Source: Thermoproteota archaeon
Lineage (GTDB): Archaea > Thermoproteota > Methanomethylicia > Methanomethylicales > Methanomethylicaceae
Direction: 5' to 3'
Assembly (NCBI GenBank): GCA_030055545.1
Contig: JASFYK010000056.1
Span: forward strand, 1-6,105
DNA: 6,105 nt
Part shown: piece after piece, positions 1 through 4,590 of the stretch
Numbering within the stretch: the stretch's first letter is position 1
Layout: each line of letters starts with the position of its first letter
Notes under the pieces: model-generated
The model's database searches: none
What the model saw: only the letters and a program-made list of their open reading frames with translations
Told to the model about the DNA's origin: nothing
Position numbers and translations under genes: made by a program

Positions 1-71
1 TTGAGCCTCCGGACTTTCGGATCATAAGTCTCGGTGGTCTTAAAAGATTTCCGGATAAAATCGAGGGATAA
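1..71 (+). CDS. Possible C-terminal fragment of a protein, cut by the window edge
   Basis: Reading plus-strand frame 3 from base 3 gives 22 codons without a stop before TAA at 69-71. The peptide begins EPPDFRIISLGGLKRF and ends DKIEG. Its mix of charged and hydrophobic residues is credible for a protein C-terminus, and it would converge on the left-hand operon. Plus-strand frame 1 closes at base 27. The fragment is far too short to assign a family, and a chance open frame cannot be excluded. Only the sequence left of the window would settle it. Confidence 0.3.
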   Translation, partial: EPPDFRIISLGGLKRFPDKIEG

Positions 72-99
72 AAAAAGGGAATTTCTTGGAATAAAAAAA
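70..99 (-). terminator. Two T-tracts ending the membrane redox operon
   Basis: On the minus strand the stop codon of the 71-residue membrane protein (113-111) is followed by two runs of seven T, at 99-93 and 76-70. Archaeal RNA polymerase commonly stops at such T-runs without needing a hairpin, and I see no strong stem-loop here. The repeated tract just beyond the last gene of the operon is the evidence; the function is inferred. Confidence 0.55.
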
Positions 100-110
100 T
101 TGTTGTGAAA

Positions 111-326
111 TCAGGGCTTCTGCTTGAGCAATCCCTTGCCAAAGCTTAGGGCTTTGGCTCCGAAGGCTAACATAACTAAAATGGGATACGCCAAGAAGCA
201 GCTGCCGCCCATCGGGCAACCGACACATGCCCCGCCGCAAGGCATCGCAACCAAATAGGAGGTGGGTGCTGCAGATGCCGCTAGGACGAATGCCCACCAA
301 GACTTGGCTCTTTCAGCTATCCGCAA
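111..326 (-). CDS. Small two-helix membrane protein with four cysteines
   Basis: A 71-residue protein that I do not recognise as a named family. Two hydrophobic segments, about residues 9-28 and 42-62, are probably transmembrane helices. The loop between them carries Cys30, Cys34, Cys37 and Cys43 in a Gly- and Pro-rich setting (PCGGACVGCP...GGSC), which suggests a metal or Fe-S site or a disulfide pair at the membrane surface. The C-terminus is basic (KGLLKQKP). The TTG start at 326 is chosen because a strong GGGGGAGG lies just upstream; an upstream ATG at 356 is open but would lie deeper inside the preceding gene. The frame overlaps the NapH-like gene by 14 bp, so the two are probably translationally coupled. 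I infer that it is a small partner subunit of the NapH-like protein. That it is a real gene rests on coupling, Shine-Dalgarno and composition. Confidence 0.68.
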   Translation of the reverse strand: MRIAERAKSWWAFVLAASAAPTSYLVAMPCGGACVGCPMGGSCFLAYPILVMLAFGAKALSFGKGLLKQKP

Positions 327-1188
327 CCCTCCTCCCCCTGAGCAGTTTGTATGCATTGCAGGCGTGCACGCACTCCTTACAATTCACGCAAAGAGTCCTC
401 TCCACCGTGCGGTCCTCCTTTATTGCCCACATCGGGCAAATATCCTGGCAGCTGTTGCAGCCAGTGCAGGCTCCTTTTTCGTACTCCACCCTGTAGAATC
501 CTAGCTTTGCCCCTACTTTGTGAGCGATCCCCGAGAGCGCTCCGAGCGGGCAGAAGAAGAGGCACCAGCCTCGCCCCCCTGACATAAATAATCCGCCTAC
601 TACCAGCCAGAACAGTAGCGATATTATAGCTCCTGATTGCCAATACTCGATAGCTGAGAGATCACCGAAGAGAGCAGAAGCGAAGTTCTGGAGCACGGAT
701 GAGGCGCAATACCTACAACAGATGCTGCCCAGCTGGTCAGACGCGAGCTTGTAACCGACCAAAGCAGCGACTATGATGAAACCGACTAGGAACCCGTACC
801 TCATACTCACTGTAAGCTTCGTATCGCTTATCCTGAGCCTGAACCTTTTAGGTATCGGCACTGACCTGCTGATTGCTTCGCTCACAGCCCCGACTGGACA
901 CAGCCAGCCGCAGAATGCTGCCCCGAGGAATACTGAAGATATGATCACCCCGAATGCGAAGGCCGCCATGAACCAAGAAGATCCCAGTATTGAATAGAAC
1001 CTCCCGCCGAAGATCCAGTCTATTGGCATCCTGAAGCAGACACTGTGGAGTGTCGGCTCAGCAGTGTTGCCCACCATGAGGTAAACCGCTCTCGTGAAGA
1101 GGGCAAATGGTGCCACGAAAAGGAAAAAGCCTATGATGAACGAAATGTATCTCCAACGGTTTCTGATCAATGTTTCCTTGGTATTCAA
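313..1188 (-). CDS. NapH-like polyferredoxin membrane protein
   Basis: A 291-residue integral membrane iron-sulfur protein of the NapH/MauN/CcoG-like group, which passes electrons between the membrane quinone side and redox partners. About four hydrophobic helices are visible (roughly residues 14-37, 67-93, 130-148 and 184-204). Two family-typical CX3CP motifs follow helices: CGWLCP (Cys93, Cys97) and CLFFCP (Cys209, Cys213). A C-terminal soluble part carries two CX2CX2CX3C 4Fe-4S motifs, at Cys241-251 and Cys267-277. An extra CCRYC cluster sits near residues 157-161. The length and layout fit NapH. The TTG at 1188 is preferred: GGAGGT lies 8 bases upstream, and it overlaps the previous gene's TGA as TTGA. 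An in-frame TTG at 1194 has only 2 bases of spacing. No nitrate reductase genes are nearby, so a role in periplasmic nitrate reduction is not supported, and no gene symbol is given. Confidence 0.9.
   Translation of the reverse strand: MNTKETLIRNRWRYISFIIGFFLFVAPFALFTRAVYLMVGNTAEPTLHSVCFRMPIDWIFGGRFYSILGSSWFMAAFAFGVIISSVFLGAAFCGWLCPVGAVSEAISRSVPIPKRFRLRISDTKLTVSMRYGFLVGFIIVAALVGYKLASDQLGSICCRYCASSVLQNFASALFGDLSAIEYWQSGAIISLLFWLVVGGLFMSGGRGWCLFFCPLGALSGIAHKVGAKLGFYRVEYEKGACTGCNSCQDICPMWAIKEDRTVERTLCVNCKECVHACNAYKLLRGRRVADS
331..338 (-). promoter_or_regulatory. Shine-Dalgarno that decides the TTG start of the 71-residue protein
   Basis: On the minus strand GGGGGAGG (338-331) lies four bases ahead of TTG at 326, inside the 3' end of the NapH-like gene. 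The spacing is short but the match is strong, and no ATG, GTG or TTG occurs at a better distance. Confidence 0.5.
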
Positions 1189-1778
1189 TGGCAACTACCT
1201 CCAGAAGTAACACTGCCATTTGCAGCCCCGTTTACAAATTTTATAGGTATGAATGTGAGCACCGCGTTTGTGTTTGCGTCTATTACCTCGAGCCCGCCAT
1301 CGTAGATCACCGGCTCATCCATGTAGTATGCTGGGATGTGAAATATCCAGTCAATGCCAAGGTTGGGAATCGATCCCCCGGGGTTCAGCAGCGTCGTGAA
1401 GGTCCGAGTCGCTTCATCATATTCAAATCCGCTGTTTACCTTCCAGTCGACGGCAATATCAGACGGTACATTTGCCAAATTCAGCTTTATCTTCACCGGT
1501 TTCTTGCCTAGGTTGTAAATCCAGTGTGTCGAGAGCCCCTCAAGCTGTGGCTGGAGCAAGTTCTTAAGAATCCCCCTTGATTGCAGGTCTATCACTATCG
1601 GAGACATCGAAATCGGAGGCCCTGCCCCTCTCAAGACCATCGGAGCGGTTACGTTCCCAGCAGGCACTGCAACCCAGAAGTGCACGAGCTCTGACTTGCC
1701 GAGCGTTGCGCTGTAGGCTCCTAAAGATAGTGTTATTGCCAACACAAAAACAAAGCCCAATATGTATTTGGTTTTCAT
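1185..1778 (-). CDS. Secreted or surface-exposed protein of unknown family
   Basis: A 197-residue protein I cannot assign to a family. The N-terminus is a classic Sec signal: two lysines, then a hydrophobic stretch over residues 5-21, with likely cleavage near AYSA at 21-24. The mature part is rich in alternating beta-prone segments with several Trp, Tyr and Asn (for example around residues 82-118 and 140-183), which suggests an extracytoplasmic beta-sandwich. The only cysteine is Cys196 in the very C-terminal GGSCH, next to a histidine. The ATG at 1778 has no clear Shine-Dalgarno. An AT-rich CTAAAAAAG about 26 bases upstream would fit a leaderless transcript. Its stop overlaps the start of the NapH-like gene, so it heads a three-gene coupled operon and is probably the external partner of that membrane iron-sulfur protein. 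The gene is well supported; the function is not known. Confidence 0.85.
   Translation of the reverse strand: MKTKYILGFVFVLAITLSLGAYSATLGKSELVHFWVAVPAGNVTAPMVLRGAGPPISMSPIVIDLQSRGILKNLLQPQLEGLSTHWIYNLGKKPVKIKLNLANVPSDIAVDWKVNSGFEYDEATRTFTTLLNPGGSIPNLGIDWIFHIPAYYMDEPVIYDGGLEVIDANTNAVLTFIPIKFVNGAANGSVTSGGSCH
1197..1202 (-). promoter_or_regulatory. Shine-Dalgarno that decides the start of the NapH-like gene
   Basis: On the minus strand GGAGGT (1202-1197) lies within the last codons of the secreted-protein gene, 8 bases ahead of TTG 1188 and only 2 bases ahead of TTG 1194. This favours the downstream TTG and a four-base TTGA stop/start overlap. Confidence 0.6.
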
Positions 1779-1799
1779 GCTGGATAAGACGTTCCAAAT

Positions 1800-1808
1800 C
1801 CTTTTTTA
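1800..1808 (-). promoter_or_regulatory. Possible TATA box for the secreted-protein/NapH-like operon
   Basis: On the minus strand CTAAAAAAG is centred about 26 bases ahead of ATG 1778, the right distance for an archaeal TATA box driving a leaderless mRNA. The match to a TATA consensus is only fair, and the gene lacks a Shine-Dalgarno, which is consistent with the idea. Confidence 0.35.
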
Positions 1809-1885
1809 GCTGATCGGAATTGATCTCTGGTGCCGTTTCATTCCTTGGAAAAATTTTGGAATTGAACCTAGCAAAAACCATAAAA

Positions 1886-1917
1886 CTCATATATCGAAAT
1901 CAAATATATTCTATCGA
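1886..1917 (+). promoter_or_regulatory. AT-rich promoter and possible PadR operator
   Basis: Upstream of the PadR gene there are two copies of ATATAT (1889-1894 and 1904-1909) separated by nine bases, forming a dyad because the hexamer is its own complement. There is also a direct repeat of TATCGA at 1892-1897 and 1912-1917, spaced by 20 bp, about two helical turns. CATATATC or CAAATATATT could be the TATA box. PadR-family proteins usually bind dyads near their own promoters, so autoregulation, and control of the divergent operon, is a reasonable inference. The elements are short and AT-rich and could arise by chance. Confidence 0.35.
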
Positions 1918-1922
1918 GGAAA

Positions 1923-2474
1923 ATGTTCGACGACCCTATCTCCAAAAGCCTCGAGTGGAGCAGGAAGGGCTACATGGGAATGGCGCTGTTACTCATGATA
2001 AATGAGAGGCCGCTGACCGGTTACGAGATAATGCGCACCATGTACGAGACCACGCAGGGTTTCTGGAGGCCGACTCCTGGAGGAGTGTACCCTGTGCTAA
2101 AGAAGCTCGAATCCGAGGGGCTCGTGCGCGGGGAGTGGCATGCCTACAAGGGTCGCAAGAGGAAGATCTATACGATCACAGAGGATGGCAGGAGGATCCT
2201 AGAACATGTGCTGCTCAAGCAGAGCGAGATAGCGATGAGCATAAACAGAATATTCGAGAGCTTCTTGAAAGACATGTTCTCCTTCAATAACCCCCAGGTC
2301 GCTCCCCCTTGCCTCTTCTCGGTCTTCATGTCCGATACAGGCGCCGTCGAGGCTGAAATTGAGTCTCTAAAGGAAAAGAGGGAAACTTTGCTCCGGATGA
2401 TAGAGATCCTTCGGAAGTGTCTTGCTGAAATAGATGGGAGGCTTGAAGAAGCAAAACGGGAGGTTACTTTCTAG
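1923..2474 (+). CDS. PadR-family transcriptional regulator
   Basis: A 183-residue cytoplasmic DNA-binding protein. Residues 17-95 form the PadR winged helix: a first helix with ALLLMINERPLTGYEI, the hallmark PTPGGVYPVLKKLESEGLV (51-69) as recognition helix, and the wing KRKIYTITEDGRRIL (79-93). Residues 140-180 are a heptad-like charged helix, the usual PadR C-terminal dimerisation coiled coil. Cys130 and Cys166 are the only cysteines and could permit redox sensing, but nothing proves this. The ATG at 1923 follows GAGGA with three to four bases of spacing. The gene is divergent from the secreted/NapH-like operon across 144 bp, so that operon is its most likely target besides itself. Its 3' end overlaps lysX by 11 bp. 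The family call is firm; effector and regulon are unknown. Confidence 0.92.
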   Translation: MFDDPISKSLEWSRKGYMGMALLLMINERPLTGYEIMRTMYETTQGFWRPTPGGVYPVLKKLESEGLVRGEWHAYKGRKRKIYTITEDGRRILEHVLLKQSEIAMSINRIFESFLKDMFSFNNPQVAPPCLFSVFMSDTGAVEAEIESLKEKRETLLRMIEILRKCLAEIDGRLEEAKREVTF

Positions 2475-3327
2475 CTTTTTCTAACGCGTAATCTATTATC
2501 ATCCCTGGTATGTCGACTTCGGAAACACTCATCGCACCCTTGAATTCGACTGTTGAATTCACTTCATGGATCACGATTCCTTCCTTCGTTTCCATCGCGT
2601 CGACCCCTAGGACGCCTGTACCAACGACTTCCGCCGCCTTGAGTATCAGCGCTCTCAGATCCTCAGTGAGGTTGCAGACCTCCGCCTTCCCTCCCCTGGC
2701 AATGTTAGTTCTCCAGTCGTCCGGGGCACTGTACCTGTAAATCGATGCGGCTATCTGATCCCCGACCACGACCGTCCTTATGTCTCGGGGAGGTCTCTCT
2801 ACCATCTCCTGAATGTAATAGATCTGGTAAAGGGGGTTGCCCATCTCTTCCCGGTCCTCCAGGAGCGCCTGCGCAGTCTCCCGGTCCTTGAGCGGTGCGA
2901 TAAGCCTGCCCCAGCTCCCGAAGACCGGCTTAATTACCGCAGGGTATCCCATCTCCTCCTCCAGCACTTTCATCGCCTCCTCCTTTGTGAAGGCGACAAT
3001 TGTTTTTGGCGTCGGTATCCCTGCCTTAGCGAGCTTCATGCTGCATAGAAGCTTGTCCCCGCAAAGCGCCGCAACGCTGAACGGGTTAATCACAGTCACA
3101 CCTTTGTTCTCGAGTATTGAGGTTATGTAAAGGCCCCTGAAGTGACTTACGCATCTTTCGATCGCTACGTCCCCGAAAATTTCGTCCTTGTTGAGATCGG
3201 TTATCTTCAAATGCAGTTCTTTCGCATCTATTGGTCTGAGCTCGACCCCCTTCTTCTGGGCTGCATTTATGATCTCCTTTTCCTCAACCCTTACCCTGTC
3301 ATAAAGAAGAGAGAGGGTCTGTGCCAA
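2464..3327 (-). CDS. lysX: LysX/ArgX-type ATP-grasp ligase (LysW--amino acid ligase)
   Basis: A 287-residue ATP-grasp enzyme of the RimK/LysX group. It uses ATP to join the alpha-amino group of 2-aminoadipate (LysX) or glutamate (ArgX) to the C-terminal glutamate of the carrier LysW, the first protected step of lysine or arginine synthesis in many archaea. Visible elements are the ATP-grasp lysines at DKLLC (Lys92) and VIKPVFGSWGR (Lys133), the hinge YIQEM (171-175), the RTNIARGGKAE segment (206-216) and the metal-binding end GVDAMETKEG...HEVNSTVEF (Asp243, Glu255, Asn257). Length is typical. The TTG at 3327 is chosen because GGGGAG in the last lysW codons lies 9 bases upstream, with only 4 bp between the genes. 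The lysW partner makes the call strong. I cannot tell LysX from ArgX, and archaea with one copy may use it for both. Confidence 0.92.
   Translation of the reverse strand: MAQTLSLLYDRVRVEEKEIINAAQKKGVELRPIDAKELHLKITDLNKDEIFGDVAIERCVSHFRGLYITSILENKGVTVINPFSVAALCGDKLLCSMKLAKAGIPTPKTIVAFTKEEAMKVLEEEMGYPAVIKPVFGSWGRLIAPLKDRETAQALLEDREEMGNPLYQIYYIQEMVERPPRDIRTVVVGDQIAASIYRYSAPDDWRTNIARGGKAEVCNLTEDLRALILKAAEVVGTGVLGVDAMETKEGIVIHEVNSTVEFKGAMSVSEVDIPGMIIDYALEKARK
2476..2480 (+). terminator. Short T-run after the PadR gene
   Basis: Five T residues follow the PadR stop codon (2472-2474) by one base, inside the 3' end of lysX. A T-run of this length can stop archaeal RNA polymerase weakly. There is no supporting hairpin. 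Confidence 0.25.
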
Positions 3328-3331
3328 AGCT

Positions 3332-3502
3332 TTACTCTCCCCAGTCTTCGCCCTCAGACTCTGCGACTTTCAGCTCGAAGTTGCCCTTTTTGTCCTTAGC
3401 GACCTCGAGCTCCGCTCCGCAGTCAGGGCAGCTAAGGATTTCTCCTTCTATTACTTCCTTGGCCTCTATGTCACCATCGCACTCTGGACATTTGAATTTC
3501 AT
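3332..3502 (-). CDS. lysW: LysW amino-group carrier protein
   Basis: A 56-residue acidic carrier protein. The N-terminal half holds a zinc ribbon made of CPEC (Cys5, Cys8) and CPDC (Cys25, Cys28). The protein ends in EDWGE, the diagnostic LysW tail whose last glutamate side chain is linked to the amino group of 2-aminoadipate or glutamate, so that the intermediate stays protected while it is phosphorylated, reduced and aminated. The size matches known LysW proteins. The ATG at 3502 follows GGGGGA with about five bases of spacing and an AT-rich box further up. lysX follows after 4 bp. The other enzymes of the pathway (LysZ, LysY, LysJ and LysK) are not in the window, so carrier and ligase form a small unit here and the rest must lie elsewhere. 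Confidence 0.95.
   Translation of the reverse strand: MKFKCPECDGDIEAKEVIEGEILSCPDCGAELEVAKDKKGNFELKVAESEGEDWGE
3337..3342 (-). promoter_or_regulatory. Shine-Dalgarno for lysX, embedded in the lysW C-terminus
   Basis: On the minus strand GGGGAG (3342-3337) falls in the codons for the Trp-Gly-Glu end of LysW, 9 bases ahead of the lysX TTG start. It supports a non-ATG start and translational coupling of the carrier with its ligase. Confidence 0.55.
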
Positions 3503-3536
3503 TTTAATCCCCCGTAGTATCCGCCTAAAAGAATTT

Positions 3537-3549
3537 AATATTAATAAAC
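3537..3549 (-). promoter_or_regulatory. Probable TATA box for lysW-lysX
   Basis: In the 86-bp gap after the DHH gene the minus strand reads GTTTATTAATATT, preceded by purine-rich AAAC that could serve as a BRE. The box lies about 40 bases ahead of ATG 3502, leaving a short leader that contains the GGGGGA Shine-Dalgarno-like sequence. This suggests lysWX has its own promoter rather than depending on the DHH gene. Confidence 0.45.
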
Positions 3550-3588
3550 GTTTCTATAAGGTATTTTTGATCGTTTATTGGGCGGCAC

Positions 3589-4557
3589 TCAATATTCCAC
3601 AGTTCGTTTTTTTTCATTTTTCTCAACAAGAGCGTTGAAATCCTCTAAAAACTCGAAAAACTTGTCCTCTGGTACCCTGGCTCCAGCAGCCATCGGGTGC
3701 CCACCGCCGCTGCCATTGTACTTTGGTGCGACCTCCTGAAGGATTTCGTTCAAGTCTATCTGCTCGCTCGAAGAGCGTATGCTCATGTCTATCCTGCCCT
3801 TCCTCGTCTCTGCGCCTATCCCTATGGGTGTGTTGCCGTAAGCCCTGGCGTAGACTGCGCTCTTCCCCATCGACCACTTGACGTCTAGGACGTACGCTAC
3901 CCTTCCGACCACTTTAACCTCTTCTCTTATCCTCTTCCTCATCTCTTCCTCGGCAATCGCCTCGGCAATCGCCTTCTCGACGATCTCCTCATCCGAGCTG
4001 GGAGTCCTATTCGATGCCAAAAAGCTTACCATCTTCCTCTTCGTCTCATAATCCCTTCCCCCTGCGTCTATCGCCTGGATGAGCAGCCCGCTCTCAAGGT
4101 ACATGCTCCTCTTCTCCCAGTCCAGAAGGAGGCGTCTTATCTCGTAAGTGTTATCCATGTAGTCGCCTATAGCGCCGTATATGGCTACCCTGCTCATGTC
4201 CGCCGGGACGAGATCCTTGAACTCTAGGTAAGTCAATTCGCTCGTGCAGCTCTTTGTCGAACTCACCATTTTTCCTGGGAAATCCTCCCTACTGAAGCCG
4301 CGCGGCAAAGGGTGGTGGTCTATATATATTATACTGCCCCCTCCGGCGGTTATCCTTTCAAGTTCGCCCTTCACTTCTCGGAGGAATGTGCTGGAGAGGG
4401 CTATGTCGCAGATGACCACGTTGCCCTCTACCTGCTTCAGATCCTCGGCAAGTCCGGACGGATGGGAGAAGAAAACCTTGCTACCCTTGTGGGCAGCCAA
4501 TGCTATCGCAGCCGAGCATATCCCGTCACTGTCACCATGGGCGACAATCCAATCCAT
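3589..4557 (-). CDS. DHH-DHHA1 family phosphoesterase (RecJ/NrnA-like)
   Basis: A 322-residue soluble metal-dependent phosphoesterase. The DHH domain motifs are all present: HGDSDG (His7, Asp9, Asp11), the second-motif aspartate in VICDIAL (Asp51), the name-giving DHH at 80-82, and GAIGD (Asp132), which together bind two metal ions. The C-terminal DHHA1 domain shows the basic/serine strip IRSSSE (260-265) and the substrate-gripping GSGGGHPMAAGA (282-293). The family includes nanoRNases, pAp phosphatases, RecJ-like nucleases and cyclic dinucleotide hydrolases. The length fits the short NrnA-like class rather than full-size RecJ or archaeal GAN nucleases. An acidic helical region around residues 187-215 links the domains. 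The ATG at 4557 lacks a Shine-Dalgarno, and a T-rich box about 25 bases upstream suggests a leaderless mRNA. The exact substrate cannot be read from the sequence. Confidence 0.9.
   Translation of the reverse strand: MDWIVAHGDSDGICSAAIALAAHKGSKVFFSHPSGLAEDLKQVEGNVVICDIALSSTFLREVKGELERITAGGGSIIYIDHHPLPRGFSREDFPGKMVSSTKSCTSELTYLEFKDLVPADMSRVAIYGAIGDYMDNTYEIRRLLLDWEKRSMYLESGLLIQAIDAGGRDYETKRKMVSFLASNRTPSSDEEIVEKAIAEAIAEEEMRKRIREEVKVVGRVAYVLDVKWSMGKSAVYARAYGNTPIGIGAETRKGRIDMSIRSSSEQIDLNEILQEVAPKYNGSGGGHPMAAGARVPEDKFFEFLEDFNALVEKNEKKRTVEY
3949..3972. repeat. Perfect 12-bp tandem duplication inside the DHH gene
   Basis: CTCGGCAATCGC occurs twice back to back (3949-3960 and 3961-3972). It encodes the repeated Ala-Ile-Ala-Glu of the linker helix near residues 196-203, keeps the frame and adds a helical turn. 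It looks like a recent slippage duplication. Confidence 0.75.
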
Positions 4558-4576
4558 GGCTCATATTTGTCATTGG

Positions 4577-4586
4577 AAATAAAAAA
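4577..4586 (-). promoter_or_regulatory. T-rich box between vps4 and the DHH gene
   Basis: The minus strand reads TTTTTTATTT in the 33-bp gap. It is centred about 25 bases ahead of ATG 4557, the TATA distance for a leaderless transcript of the DHH gene. The same T-run lies just after the vps4 stop and could also end the upstream transcript. Both readings are inference. Confidence 0.35.
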
Positions 4587-4590
4587 GTTT

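Noticed and set aside
40..300. Minus-strand frame of 86 codons near the left end
   Set aside because: It overlaps the four-cysteine membrane protein in a different frame, has no Shine-Dalgarno support and runs through the T-tracts of the likely terminator.
327..356. Upstream ATG (356) as start of the 71-residue membrane protein
   Set aside because: It would add ten residues that are mostly the translated Shine-Dalgarno (a run of glycines) and lengthen the overlap with the NapH-like gene to 44 bp.
313..1188. Assignment of the polyferredoxin as NapH of a nitrate reductase
   Set aside because: The motifs fit the family, but no napA, napB or napG partner is in the window and the operon companions are unlike nap genes.
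1564..1890. Minus-strand frame of 108 codons starting in the divergent intergenic region
   Set aside because: Most of it overlaps the secreted-protein gene in another frame, its second half is Arg-rich shadow sequence, and it would run across the AT-rich promoter region.
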